DNA of 64,000 bases from Frateuria_A sp049727805 (GCF_049727805.1 NZ_JBCNYA010000007.1:62001-126000); one strand, 5' to 3'. Positions 39,248 to 48,148 are shown, counted from the first letter of the stretch. Translations and numbers: made by a program. The notes: a model not told the origin generated them from the sequence alone.

Positions 39248-40104
39248 GCGTCGCGCACGACCGCGCGTTGGTGCCCGCGATGCTCGCGTCGGATCCGCCC
39301 GCGCCGCGACAGCGCCAGCCACTGGCGCAGCGCCAGCAATGCGCCGACCGATTCGATCATGGCCGCCGGCACCCAGGTGATCACGCCGCCGACCATCTGC
39401 CCGGTCAGCACGTTGAAGGTGAACGCGCGGCCGCAGATTTCGAAGATCGGGTAAAGGTCGGTTTTCGAGAACGTGACGATCGCGCCAGCCAGGATCTGCG
39501 GCGACATCGTGATCGCCGGCGAGAGCACGCGTAGCCCCGGGGTCATCCGTCCCGGCGGGCGTGGCCGATGGTCGAGCACCAGCGCCCAGTAGATGAAGCC
39601 GCTGCCGAGCATGGTCCAGTTCATGAAGCGGTAGATGCGCCAGTCGAGCATCGCCAGCGTCTGCATCGACGGGATCAGCCAGACCAGGATGAAGCCGATG
39701 AACAGGAACGTCGCCAGCGCCGGGTTGAACAGCACCGCGCTCAGCGCCCGCCAGACGGCCGATTTCCGCGCGGGCCGCAGCCAGCGCACACGCCAACTGA
39801 GCGGCAGGCCCGCGCGCAGCACGCCCGCCGGATAGGAAGCCACCACCAGCAGCGGCGCCAGATGGTGCAGCAGCACCTGCTGGATGCGGTGCATGAAGAA
39901 CTCGTGCTCCGCGTAGTAATCCAGGTAGGTGTGCAGCGACAGGTAGATGATCGCCATGCCGCTCCAGAACGACACGCGCCGGCCGAGGCTCACGCCAAGC
40001 GCGCGCGCCCCCCGCCAGTACAGCACTGCGGCCAGCAGGAAGCTCGCGAGAAACACCCACGAGAACTCCCACGGCACGATCCATTTGAGCAACAGCGCCA
40101 TCAC
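39244..40104 (-). CDS. CtaG-type (caa3) cytochrome c oxidase assembly protein
   Basis: A 286-residue membrane protein with about seven helices, of the Bacillus-type CtaG (caa3_CtaG) family, different from the Cox11-type CtaG. Seen: YLSLHTYLDYYAEHEFFMHRIQQVLLHHLAPLLV-region (cited in part: HEFFMHRIQQVLLHHLAP), and a late LDHRPRPPGRMTPGLRVLS loop. It helps oxidase assembly, probably at the copper or heme step. It converges on the Sco/PCu(A)C pair, so all three genes serve oxidase copper. Its stop is supplied by REP A4; the second composite repeat begins 110 bases past its start. Confidence 0.85.
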   Translation of the reverse strand: MMALLLKWIVPWEFSWVFLASFLLAAVLYWRGARALGVSLGRRVSFWSGMAIIYLSLHTYLDYYAEHEFFMHRIQQVLLHHLAPLLVVASYPAGVLRAGLPLSWRVRWLRPARKSAVWRALSAVLFNPALATFLFIGFILVWLIPSMQTLAMLDWRIYRFMNWTMLGSGFIYWALVLDHRPRPPGRMTPGLRVLSPAITMSPQILAGAIVTFSKTDLYPIFEICGRAFTFNVLTGQMVGGVITWVPAAMIESVGALLALRQWLALSRRGRIRREHRGHQRAVVRDA

Positions 40105-40214
40105 CGGCCCGCACGATCACCAGCCTGCAAGGATAGCCCCCGCGACGCGGTGCTGGGGCGCTTGCGGCAGATTGCCGCCTTGATGCTCACGCAGGCGCCG
40201 GTCGCAAGTTCGAG

Positions 40215-40264
40215 GCGAGCCCCGCCCCCTCACCCCAGCCCTCTCCCCGGAGGGGAGAGGGAGC
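40215..40264 (+). repeat. REP family B, copy 5
   Basis: GCGAGCCCC, CCCTCACCCCAGCC, CTCTCCCC-GGA-GGGGAGAG: intact 8-bp stem. It is the left edge of composite copy 2. Confidence 0.88.
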
Positions 40265-40292
40265 CCGCTCGTCGTGTGACCACACACACCGC

Positions 40293-40383
40293 CTTTGCTC
40301 TCGGCCTTTGCTTTTGGCCTTTGCTTTTGGCCTTTGCTTTTGGCCTTTGCTTTTGGCCTTTGCTTTTGGCCTTTGCTCTTGGC
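40293..40383. repeat. 13-mer tandem array in composite copy 2
   Basis: Seven units of a 13-mer with consensus CTTTGCTTTTGGC: the first is CTTTGCTCTCGGC, units two to six are identical and the last is CTTTGCTCTTGGC. The unit is one base shorter than in copy 1 and lacks its C before GC. Confidence 0.92.
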
Positions 40384-40599
40384 GGTCGCTCTTCTGAAAA
40401 GTGCGCGCAGGAAGCGCGCTGCTCTTCCGGGCCCCTATGGCGCGGCGGGCGGTGGCGGAAAAGCCCGAAGGGTGGCCGGCAGGACGCCGGCCAGTTTTTC
40501 GTCGGGGCTTCGAGCCCCGTCGAAAAACCCCGCCACCCGCCCGCGCACCCGGAGGGCAGGATGCCCGCAGGGCGCGCCATCGGGGTGCCCTTCTCTTTG

Positions 40600-40633
40600 G
40601 TTACTTTCTCTTGGGCAAGCAAGAGAAAGTGAC
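40600..40633. repeat. Conserved 14-bp stem-loop, covarying copy
   Basis: GTTACTTTCTCTTG (40600-40613), loop GGCAAG, CAAGAGAAAGTGAC (40620-40633). All 14 positions pair, one as T-G wobble. Relative to the copy at 28993-29026, four adjacent bases differ on the left arm and the four partners on the right arm differ to match. Confidence 0.9.
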
Positions 40634-40679
40634 TCGGGCGCCGAAGGCGGCCGAAAGCTCTTGCTCGACGAACACCGAG

Positions 40680-40730
40680 GCGAGCCCCGGCCCCTCACCC
40701 CCAGCCCTCTCCCCGGAGAGGAGAGGGAGT
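40680..40730 (+). repeat. REP family B, copy 6
   Basis: GCGAGCCCC, CCCCTCACCCCCAGCC, CTCTCCCC-GGA-GAGGAGAG; the stem carries one mismatch. It is the right edge of composite copy 2 and lies just past the stop of the GldG-like gene, where it may act as a 3' structure. Confidence 0.85.
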
Positions 40731-40735
40731 AACGG

Positions 40736-42601
40736 TCAGCGGCGCGAACGGCTCTGACGAACCCGGCGCCAGCCGTAAAGCAGGCCGATCAGGGTCACCA
40801 GCGCCGGCACCAGCACGATGTTGATCACCTTCAACCGCAACCCCAGCGCATCGATCTCGGCATTGAGCTGATGCTGCACATCGCGCAGCTCCTTGTTGAT
40901 CGCCAGCCGCCGTTGCTGGAACTGCTCGATCTCGCTCTTCTGCTGTGCACCTGCGGTGCTGGAACGCCCGCCCTTGCCCGGCTGCAGCTCGTCCAGCCGC
41001 TGCCGCGTCTCGGCCAGCTCGCGCTCCAGTTCCTGCTTCTTGAGCAGGAACTTCTGGTCCGCCGCCGCCTGCAACGCCCGCACGCGCGTGAACGGCCGCT
41101 GCGAGGCCGAGCGCCCGCGGATCGACAGCAGCGCGGACGAACCACTGAGGTTGTCCGCCAGGTTGGTCACGAAGTCGCCGTTGTTGGCGAACACCGAGAG
41201 CATCGGCTGGCCGAGGAAGCTTTGCGTTTCCACCCACAGGCGGTCGCTGAGCAGGTCGGTGTCGGCCACCAGCACCACCTCGGAATCGGGTTTCGACTGC
41301 GCCAGGTGACCGGGCGTGCCGGCGCGCTGCGGGAAGGCGCTTTCGAAGGTGCCGCGCAGCCGTGCGGCGATCACGTAGTGCTGGTTGTCCGGCTGGTAGC
41401 CCTGCAGCAGCGTGGTCGGATCGCTGGCCGCCTCCAGCACGCGCTGCGCCGGCACCTTCTCGGCCTCGGCGCTGCTCTGGATCAGCGGCAGCAGGCGCGT
41501 CTGCGCGGTCGGCGTGAGGTCGAAGCTGCCGGCGGTGGAGACGTTGATGCGCTGCAGGCTGGCGGTCACCACGTCGTTGTGGTTGAGCTCCTGCGAGCCG
41601 AGGCCGAGCATGGCCGGATGGTTGAGGTTGCTGCCGGCCAGTTCGATCTGCAGCGCGCGCGAGCGGTCGAGCACCACCGATTTCGCATCGAACGCCACGC
41701 CCCAGGCGGCGAACAGCCGCGGCAGGTCCGAGTTGTGGTCGTCGGTGACGCCGTTGCTGTCCACGTAGGGCGTGGTGTCCAGCTCCGCATCCGGGTCGAC
41801 GAACACCACCAGGTGGCCGCCGCGCAGCACGTACTGGTCGAGCGCGTAGACCGCCGCCTCGGGCAGGCGCTTGGGATGGACCAGCAACAGCACCTGGATG
41901 TCGTCGCCCACGCGGGTGAGCGTGTCGGCATCGAGCGTCCTGACCTCGAACAGTTGCTCCAGCTGCTGCACCACCGCCCACGGCGGCTGGCCGATGGCCG
42001 GGTTGCCGGCCAGCGGCAGCGAGCTGATCAGGCCGATGTGCGGCTTGCTCGGCTGGTCGAGCTCGTAGAGCAGCTTGGCGATGTCGTACTCGAGGAACGT
42101 CTCGCGCGCCGGGTCGAAGAACGGAATCGACAGGCTGCGTTCCTCGCCCTTGCCTTCGCCCGGCAGCGTGTTGCCGACCAGGCCGAAGAACACCCGTTCG
42201 CCGTTGCTGCCGCCGTTGATCGGCGTCAGTCCGCCGCCTTCGGCACTGGCCTCGTCGTCCGAATACGGCACCGGATCGATCACCGCCAGGCGGATGCGGC
42301 CGCGCGAGCGGGCGACCATTTCCTGCAGCATCTCGCGTACGCGCTGTTCGTAGCTGCGCAACTGCGGCAGGTCGCGCGTGGCGTGCTCGGAGAAATACAG
42401 CGTGAGTTTCAGCGGCCGGTGCAGGTCGTCGATGATGTGCTGCGTGCCGGGCGTGAGCGTGTACAGGTGGTCGGCGGTCAGGTCGATGCGCGCGGTCTGC
42501 AACCAGCGGCTGCTGGCCAGCGTGATGCCGATGAAGGCAAGGGTCAGCGCGACCAGCGCGGCGACCAGCGCGGTGCGGCGGCCGATGTGCGGACGGCGCA
42601 T
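40736..42601 (-). CDS. GldG-like ABC-associated membrane protein
   Basis: A 621-residue protein with one N-terminal helix (about 12-30), a large periplasmic part (ABC_transp_aux type, including YSDDEASAEGGGLTPI, DQYVLRGGHLVVFVDPDAE), a coiled coil near 510-580 (KKQELERELAETRQRLDEL) and a C-terminal helix near 590-612 before a basic tail. In the Gld system GldG works with GldF and GldA; here the operon order (ATP-binding, permease, GldG-like) is the same. Substrate and role are unknown outside gliding bacteria. It is the last gene of the operon; REP B copy 6 follows. Confidence 0.87.
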   Translation of the reverse strand: MRRPHIGRRTALVAALVALTLAFIGITLASSRWLQTARIDLTADHLYTLTPGTQHIIDDLHRPLKLTLYFSEHATRDLPQLRSYEQRVREMLQEMVARSRGRIRLAVIDPVPYSDDEASAEGGGLTPINGGSNGERVFFGLVGNTLPGEGKGEERSLSIPFFDPARETFLEYDIAKLLYELDQPSKPHIGLISSLPLAGNPAIGQPPWAVVQQLEQLFEVRTLDADTLTRVGDDIQVLLLVHPKRLPEAAVYALDQYVLRGGHLVVFVDPDAELDTTPYVDSNGVTDDHNSDLPRLFAAWGVAFDAKSVVLDRSRALQIELAGSNLNHPAMLGLGSQELNHNDVVTASLQRINVSTAGSFDLTPTAQTRLLPLIQSSAEAEKVPAQRVLEAASDPTTLLQGYQPDNQHYVIAARLRGTFESAFPQRAGTPGHLAQSKPDSEVVLVADTDLLSDRLWVETQSFLGQPMLSVFANNGDFVTNLADNLSGSSALLSIRGRSASQRPFTRVRALQAAADQKFLLKKQELERELAETRQRLDELQPGKGGRSSTAGAQQKSEIEQFQQRRLAINKELRDVQHQLNAEIDALGLRLKVINIVLVPALVTLIGLLYGWRRVRQSRSRR

Positions 42602-42602
42602 G

Positions 42603-43337
42603 TCAGCGGGCCCGCTTCAGGTCGAGCACCAGCACGCCGGCGGTGAGCCAGGCGAAGATGGTGAACAGGAAATACATCAGGTCGCGCACGTCGAGCACGC
42701 CGCGGGCGATCGCCTCGAAGTGGCGCAGGATGGACAGGTGCGCCACGCCGTTGACCAGCTTGCGCGGCAGCGCGCCCTGGACGAAATCCAGCACCTGCGG
42801 CTGGCCGACCAGGATCAGCAGCACGCACACCAGCGCGGTGAGGATGAAGGCCACGACCTGGCTGCGGGTCAGCGTCGACAGGCAGGCACCAATCGCCAGG
42901 AATGCGCCGGCCATCAGCCAGCTGCCGAGGTAGCCGGCGAAGATCACGCCGTTATCGGGGTCGCCGAGATAGTTCACGGTGATCCAAATCGGGAAGGTCA
43001 GCGCCAGCGCCAACCCCAGGAACAGCCAGGCGGCGAGGAACTTGCCGAGCATCGCCTGCACCAGCGTGACCGGCAGGGTGAGCAGCAGCTCCAGCGTGCC
43101 GGCTTTGGACTCCTCGGCCCACATGCGCATCGACAGCGCCGGCGCCAGGATCAGGTACAGCCACGGATGCATCACGAAGAACGGCTGCAGGTCGGCCAGC
43201 CCGCGCTCGTAGAAGTCGCCCGCGTAGAAAGTGAGCAGTCCGGCCAGCACCAGGAAGATCACCAGGAACACATACGCGACCGGGGTGACGAAATAGCTGC
43301 GCAGCTCGCGGCGCATGATCGCGGCGATCGGATGCAT
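42603..43337 (-). CDS. GldF-like ABC-2-type permease
   Basis: A 244-residue membrane protein with six hydrophobic segments. MRRELRSYFVTPVAYVFLVIF near residues 8-28 and RMWAEESKAGTLELLLTLPVT near 71-91 are typical of ABC-2/GldF permeases. Its start overlaps the TGA of the ATP-binding gene (TGATG), and its own stop is one base before the GldG-like start, so all three are tightly coupled. It should form the membrane channel for the ABC unit. A shared role in envelope secretion or lipid handling is plausible. Confidence 0.9.
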   Translation of the reverse strand: MHPIAAIMRRELRSYFVTPVAYVFLVIFLVLAGLLTFYAGDFYERGLADLQPFFVMHPWLYLILAPALSMRMWAEESKAGTLELLLTLPVTLVQAMLGKFLAAWLFLGLALALTFPIWITVNYLGDPDNGVIFAGYLGSWLMAGAFLAIGACLSTLTRSQVVAFILTALVCVLLILVGQPQVLDFVQGALPRKLVNGVAHLSILRHFEAIARGVLDVRDLMYFLFTIFAWLTAGVLVLDLKRAR

Positions 43338-44263
43338 CAGGCGTCTTCCCCCGTCGTGATCTGGCGGAACACCTCGTCCAGCCGCCCGCGCTCGAGCTGG
43401 ATCTCCGACACCTCCAGCCCCTGCTGGCGCAGCAGGTCCTCGACCGGCTCCAGCACGCGTGCGCCGGGCTTGGGGAAGACGGTGATGCGCCCGTCCAGCG
43501 GATCGACCTCGATCGCCGCCACCTGCGGCAGGCGGCCGAGCATCTCCTGCGAGACGCCGCTGCCGGGTGCGCTGAAGGACACCGCGCCGTGGTAGCGCGA
43601 GCGTGCCTCCAGCTCGGCCGGCGTGGCATCGGCCAGCAGCTTGCCGCGGGCGATGATCACCACGCGGTTGCACAGCGCGTGGACCTCCTCCAGCAGATGG
43701 GTGGAGATCAGGATCGTGCGTTCGCGCGCCATCGAGTCGATCAGCCGGCGCACCGCATGCTTCTGGTTCGGGTCCAGGCCGTCGGTGGGCTCGTCCAGCA
43801 TCAGCACCGGCGGATCGTGCAGGATCGCCTGCGCCAGGCCCACGCGCCGGCGCAGGCCCTTGGACAGCGTGTCGATGCATTGCTCCAGCACATCTTCCAG
43901 TTGCAGGTGCGAGACCACCTCGTCGAAGCGGCGGAAGCCCGTCTCCGCCGGCAGCCGACGCACGCGCAGGATGAAGGTGAGGAACTCGCGCACGGTCATC
44001 TCGCCGTAGCTGGGCGCACCCTCCGGCAGATAGCCCAGCGCGCGCTTGGCCTTGAGCGGCTCGCGTTGCACGTCGTGGCCGCAGACGCGCGCGGTGCCCG
44101 AGGTCGGTGCGAGGAAGCCCGCGATCATGCGCATCGCGGTGGACTTGCCGGCGCCGTTGGGACCGAGCAGGCCCAGCACCTGGCCCGGCTCGGCGCGGAT
44201 GGACAGCGCATCCACCGCGATGAGGCGGCCATAGCAGCGGGTGAGTCGTTCGGCTTCGATCAT
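43337..44263 (-). CDS. ABC transporter ATP-binding protein (GldA-like)
   Basis: A 308-residue ATPase. Walker A GPNGAGKST near residues 33-41, signature LSKGLRRRVGLAQAI near 131-145, Walker B VLMLDEPTDGLDP near 151-163 and H-loop STHLLEE near 185. The C-terminal 90 residues form the extra domain seen in GldA-like and multidrug ABC proteins. The start at 44263 (IEAERLTRCYG) is the conserved beginning; a longer frame is low-complexity. It powers the GldF/GldG-like membrane parts encoded just downstream. Confidence 0.93.
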   Translation of the reverse strand: MIEAERLTRCYGRLIAVDALSIRAEPGQVLGLLGPNGAGKSTAMRMIAGFLAPTSGTARVCGHDVQREPLKAKRALGYLPEGAPSYGEMTVREFLTFILRVRRLPAETGFRRFDEVVSHLQLEDVLEQCIDTLSKGLRRRVGLAQAILHDPPVLMLDEPTDGLDPNQKHAVRRLIDSMARERTILISTHLLEEVHALCNRVVIIARGKLLADATPAELEARSRYHGAVSFSAPGSGVSQEMLGRLPQVAAIEVDPLDGRITVFPKPGARVLEPVEDLLRQQGLEVSEIQLERGRLDEVFRQITTGEDA

Positions 44264-44343
44264 GCGGCGTGGCGAAGTGGCTGGCCCGTCACTGTATCGC
44301 ACCGGTGCGAAGCTGCGGCAGGGCCCAGCCCGGAACCACGCCC

Positions 44344-44378
44344 AAAAAAAAATCCTGCCCGCGCGAGGCGGGCAGGAT
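44344..44378 (-). terminator. Rho-independent terminator of the SRPBCC gene
   Basis: On the minus strand a stem ATCCTGCCCG/CGGGCAGGAT (44352-44378) is followed directly by nine T (A-run at 44344-44352 on the plus strand). It begins 24 bases after the stop of the 44403-45794 gene and separates it from the ABC operon. Confidence 0.92.
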
Positions 44379-44402
44379 CTCGACAAACAAACCGCGTCGC
44401 GC

Positions 44403-45794
44403 TTACTGGCCGGCGCTGGCGGCCTCGGCCGGAGCTGCGGCGGAGCCGGCGGCGGCGGGCGCCGAAGCGCTGCTGGCCGGGGCGGGCTCCAGGCTCGGCT
44501 GCGGGATACCCGCGGCCTGTTCCGGGGTCTGCTGCGGGACGTCGTCGCCCAGCAGCGGCAGGTAGACCTCGTACTTGGCGTAGGTGGTCACGGCGCCGGT
44601 CTTGTCCTTGGCTTCCGGCTGCACTTCGATGTCGTACAGGCGGTTGGTCACCTCGTCGAACTTGTAGCCGTGGGTCTGCGCGTAGGCCTTGAGCATCTCG
44701 CGCGTCTGCGGCACGCCGGCGGCGGTGCCGTTCCACACGCCCACCAGCGAGGGTTCGCCGAAGGCGAGCGTGGCGCGCACGTTGGCGTCGACGACCAGGC
44801 GGCCCCAGCGGTCATGGTCGCCCGGCTGCGGACCGGCCGGCTTGGCGGCGTCGCCGGTGCTGCTGGCGCTGGCCGGCGCACTGGAGGCCTCGGCCGGTTC
44901 TTCCTCGCCCAGCTTGGGCGGCTGCGGCGGGGTCAACTCCTGGCTCTGGCCGGCGACGGTCAGGCTGGTGGCGTCGATCGGCATCGCCACGTCGAAGGTG
45001 TAGGTCTGGTCGCCGTAGTTGGTGGTGAAGATGACGCGCGGGCCGACCACGTTCACGCCCAGCTTCTTGGCGGCGTCCTGGATCTGCTTGACCGCGGTGG
45101 CGGTGGCGTCGTCGAGGGCGGCCAGGCCGCCGTTGCGCTGGATCTGGGTCGAGACCAGCAGCATCGGCGTCGGCTTGGTCTGCTGGATGTACGGGACCAG
45201 GTTGCCGTAGTCGATGTTCGGCACCGCGGCCAGCACGTTCTGCAGGCTGCCCAGGCTGGACTGGATGAAGGAGTCCGGATCGCCGTGGATGTACAGGTTG
45301 GAGTAGCGGTTGACCAGGTTGAAGCCGTAGGCCACGTCATACGACCAGGTAACCTTGGTCAGCTGGTGGCGGCTGCCCTGGCGCTCCAGGTCGAGGGTGA
45401 AATGCTTGTCCTGCCCGCGCCAGCCGTTGTCCAGGTTCCAGACGATCTTGGCGTCGTTGACGGTATTGTCGACCTTGTAGAACTCGGGCTCCGCGCTGGC
45501 GATGGTCAGCTTGCCCTCGCCGATGCTGTCGTTGTCGCTGGTCCAGCTGATCTCCGCGCCCGGACCATAGTCCTTGCCCGAGAGCTTGAACTGGATCCTC
45601 GGATCCTCTTGGCGCAGCGACGAGAAGTCCTCGAAGCGGCGGAAATTGTCGAGGGTGTCGTAGACCTGGCGCATGTCCTTGCCAAAGACCAGCGACCGTT
45701 CCACATGGCCGCTCCCGGGCATGATCACGCCTACCACGACGCCGAGCACGGCGACGATGATCAGGGCCACAATGAATTCAAGAACACGCATCAT
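44403..45794 (-). CDS. Membrane-anchored SRPBCC-type protein
   Basis: A 463-residue protein (ATG 45794; a second ATG follows directly). One N-terminal helix (VLEFIVALIIVAVLGVVVGVI) anchors it. The first half resembles the SRPBCC/START lipid-binding fold: VERSLVFGKDMRQVYDTLDNFRRFEDFSSLR and a later KVTWSYDVAYGFNLVNRY (cited in part). The second half is of unknown type, and the last 40 residues are Ala/Pro/Ser-rich. It could bind a hydrophobic ligand in the periplasm. It is one gene with a strong terminator. Its start lies 378 bases past the response-regulator stop, so it is probably a separate unit. Confidence 0.75.
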   Translation of the reverse strand: MMRVLEFIVALIIVAVLGVVVGVIMPGSGHVERSLVFGKDMRQVYDTLDNFRRFEDFSSLRQEDPRIQFKLSGKDYGPGAEISWTSDNDSIGEGKLTIASAEPEFYKVDNTVNDAKIVWNLDNGWRGQDKHFTLDLERQGSRHQLTKVTWSYDVAYGFNLVNRYSNLYIHGDPDSFIQSSLGSLQNVLAAVPNIDYGNLVPYIQQTKPTPMLLVSTQIQRNGGLAALDDATATAVKQIQDAAKKLGVNVVGPRVIFTTNYGDQTYTFDVAMPIDATSLTVAGQSQELTPPQPPKLGEEEPAEASSAPASASSTGDAAKPAGPQPGDHDRWGRLVVDANVRATLAFGEPSLVGVWNGTAAGVPQTREMLKAYAQTHGYKFDEVTNRLYDIEVQPEAKDKTGAVTTYAKYEVYLPLLGDDVPQQTPEQAAGIPQPSLEPAPASSASAPAAAGSAAAPAEAASAGQ

Positions 45795-46172
45795 TACCTG
45801 GGTTCTCCGAGCGTTTCCGCGCAGCGCTTGTAAGGTTCCCGTCGGTTCCGCGCCGCAGGGCTCAGGGCCCCGGAGGAAGGCACGGGCGAGGATCGGCGAA
45901 TGCCGAAGCTCCGGATGGTACTTGCTCGCGAGCCTGAACGCCATCGGGCAGGCAGGCGCCTGCCTGGCAGGTGCGTGGATGCGCCGGGACCGGGCGCCGA
46001 CAGCGCTTTGCACGGGCTCTTCGGCCTCGGCCAGCGGCCTCCCCCCGGGCGAACCGGGGGTCCTTCAATACCGTTCCCATGCCCGTTCGCGCCGAGCACA
46101 GGCCGCCGCGGGAAAAAGCCGATGCGTTCCCTCGGGCCCGCGCCCGCTCCCCGGGATGACCGGGCGCAGCGA
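45795..46172. other. 378-base gap with no gene seen
   Basis: Between the SRPBCC gene start and the response-regulator stop I see no coding region with family features, only open frames of low-complexity, antisense-like sequence. A hairpin CCCCCGG-GCGAA-CCGGGGG lies at 46042-46060, without a T-run. It may be the 3' structure of the two-component operon or part of the leader of the SRPBCC gene. Confidence 0.5.
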
Positions 46173-46814
46173 TCAGACGATGCCCAACTCCAGCGCTTTG
46201 AGCACCGCGCGGGTACGGTCGCGCACGCCGAGCTTGGAGAGGATGTTCGACACGTGGTTCTTCACCGTGCCCTCGGCCACCTTCAGCGAGTTGGCGATCT
46301 CCTTGTTGGAGTAGCCGCCGGAAAGCAGGCGCAGGATCTCGGTTTCGCGCTCGGTCAGCGGGTCGGGCTGTTCCAGGCTGGTGAACTGGTTCTGCATGCG
46401 CCCCACCCCGGCCAGCAGGCGCTGGGTGACCATCGGCGCCACCAGCGAACCGCCGGCGGCGACCGTACGCACGGCCTCGACCAGTTGCTCCAGCGAGACG
46501 TCCTTGAGCAGATACCCGCGCGCGCCGGCCTTCAGGCCCTGCAGCACCAGCTGGTCGTCGTCGAAGGTGGTAAGGATGATCGTGGGCGGCAGTTCGCCGC
46601 GCGCGGACAGCGCCTGCAGCACTTCCAGCCCGCTCATGTTGGGCATGCGCAGGTCCAGCAGCACCACGTCGGGCTTGATGCGCGGAATCTCGGCGACGGC
46701 CTGCGCGCCATCGGCGCACTCGGCCACCACACGGATGTCCTCGGCCAGGTCCAGCAGCGAGCGGACGCCCTGGCGCACCAGGTTCTGGTCATCGACGAGA
46801 CAGACGGAAATCAT
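46173..46814 (-). CDS. NarL/LuxR-type response regulator
   Basis: A 213-residue regulator. Receiver domain with acidic DDQ near residues 8-10, phospho-acceptor Asp in VVLLDLRMPNMSG near 54, Thr in ILTTFDDD near 83 and Lys in YLLKDVS near 104. HTH LuxR domain near 148-207: LTERETEILRLLSGGYSNKEIA, then VKNHVSNILSKLGVRDRTRA. It should be phosphorylated by the sensor kinase encoded directly upstream and bind DNA as a dimer. The gap to the kinase gene is 98 bases on the same strand. Confidence 0.93.
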   Translation of the reverse strand: MISVCLVDDQNLVRQGVRSLLDLAEDIRVVAECADGAQAVAEIPRIKPDVVLLDLRMPNMSGLEVLQALSARGELPPTIILTTFDDDQLVLQGLKAGARGYLLKDVSLEQLVEAVRTVAAGGSLVAPMVTQRLLAGVGRMQNQFTSLEQPDPLTERETEILRLLSGGYSNKEIANSLKVAEGTVKNHVSNILSKLGVRDRTRAVLKALELGIV

Positions 46815-46912
46815 CGCGGTTCCTCAACAATGCGGTGATCGCGTGCGGTTCACGCGGGACACGGCGACCGGGCGCTGCCCGCCATTCTGGCATGGGATGC
46901 GCCGGCCTGCCG

Positions 46913-48148
46913 TCATGACATGCTCAGCGCGGGCGGTTCCGTGCGCGACGGCGCGTGCGCCAGCTCCAGCGTTTCGCCCAGCGGCAGCCGCACGGTCAGC
47001 GCGAAGCCTTCGCTGACCGCCGTATCCACCGCCACGCTGCCACCGAACTCGGCCAGCCGCTCGCGCATGCCGGACAGCCCGTTGCCCGGTTTGAAATGCG
47101 CCACGCCACGGCCGTCGTCGCGCGCATGCAGTCCGAGCTGGTTGGCGTCGGCGTAGGCGAAGGTCAGCCACAACTGCCGCGCGCCTGCGTGCTTGGCGCA
47201 GTTGGTGATGATCTCCTGCGCGCAACGCAGCAACACCTGCGCGCGGCGCGGATCCTCCAGGGCGAAACGCGGCGGCAGGTCCACGTGCACGGTCAGGCCG
47301 GGTACGCCCTCGATCAGGCTGCGCAGCGCCTGGGTCAGGTCGATCGCATCGTCCTGGCGCAGCTCGCTGACCGCCTCGCGCACGTCCGACAGCAGATGCC
47401 GCGCAGTCGCCTGCGCCTTGCGCACGTGCTCGGCCGAAGCGTCGTTGGCCAGGTGGCTGGCCACTTCGAGATTGAGGCTCAGCGCGGTCAGGTGGTGACC
47501 GATCAGGTCGTGCAGCTCGCGCGCGATGCGCATGCGCTCGGCGATGCGGGTGGACTCGGCCAGCAGCGCCCGGGTGGCGCGCAGCTCGGAGTTGAGCCGC
47601 CGCTGCACCTCGCGCGCTTCGGTCTGCTGGCTGGCGATCATCGAGGCAACGAAGCCGAGTGCGCAGATGCCCAGATAGATGCTGATCTGCAGGAAAGCCA
47701 GCCAGACGTTGTGCTGGTACTCGGGAAAATTCATGAATACGAACACCAGCGCCACGTTCTGCACCACGATGCAGACCACTCCCACCCAGAACGGCAGGAG
47801 CCAGGGCAGCACGACGGCGGTCACTGCCATGAGCATGGCCGATAGCCCGCTGTGGCTGTACCAGCCCACCGCGACTGCAGCCGTACTCATCACGGCCATG
47901 CCCGTGAGGCGCAGCCCCACGTAGCGGCGCGCGCCCAGGTTGGTGGTCACGGCCCAGTACAGCATCCCGAAAATCAGGTAGCAGAGCGTCCACAGCAGCA
48001 GCGATATGCCGGGACGGTTGAGCTGGGTCAGCCGTTCGGTCGCCCACTCCGTCAGCAGCGGGGTGCCCACGCACAGGTAGGTGAACAGCCCGGTCAGCCG
48101 CAGCAGCCGGATGTGGTTGAAGTTGATCCAGGACATGAACCGCATCAT
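46913..48148 (-). CDS. DesK/NarX-type sensor histidine kinase
   Basis: A 411-residue membrane kinase. About six helices fill residues 10-185; no periplasmic sensor domain is visible, so it probably senses the membrane or an internal ligand. HisKA_3 dimerisation box ERMRIARELHDLIGHHLTALSLNLE near 210-235 (His in RELHD), then a short ATPase domain with CAQEIITNCAKHAG and DDGRGVAHFKPGNGLSGMRERL. The start at 48148 is one of three close ATGs (48148, 48145, 48136). It is divergent from the GNAT-min operon across 184 bases that hold a phased repeat. Confidence 0.9.
   Translation of the reverse strand: MMRFMSWINFNHIRLLRLTGLFTYLCVGTPLLTEWATERLTQLNRPGISLLLWTLCYLIFGMLYWAVTTNLGARRYVGLRLTGMAVMSTAAVAVGWYSHSGLSAMLMAVTAVVLPWLLPFWVGVVCIVVQNVALVFVFMNFPEYQHNVWLAFLQISIYLGICALGFVASMIASQQTEAREVQRRLNSELRATRALLAESTRIAERMRIARELHDLIGHHLTALSLNLEVASHLANDASAEHVRKAQATARHLLSDVREAVSELRQDDAIDLTQALRSLIEGVPGLTVHVDLPPRFALEDPRRAQVLLRCAQEIITNCAKHAGARQLWLTFAYADANQLGLHARDDGRGVAHFKPGNGLSGMRERLAEFGGSVAVDTAVSEGFALTVRLPLGETLELAHAPSRTEPPALSMS

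Larger units (their letters stand above)
40215..40730. repeat. Composite repeat element, copy 2 (about 516 bases)
   Basis: Same order as copy 1: REP B (40215-40264), a tandem array (40293-40383), the core, REP B (40680-40730). The core hairpins are kept: GGCCGGC/GCCGGCC near 40474-40492, TTTTTCG...CGAAAAA at 40495-40527 and the 14-bp stem at 40600-40633. It fills the 631-base gap between the CtaG-like gene (start) and the GldG-like gene (end); five bases separate it from the latter's stop codon. It has no matching gene and no terminal target-site duplication that I can see. Confidence 0.85.

Noticed and set aside
45794..46099. Minus-strand frame in the 378-base gap as a small gene
   Set aside because: Low-complexity Arg/Pro/Gly product, no ribosome site, no family.
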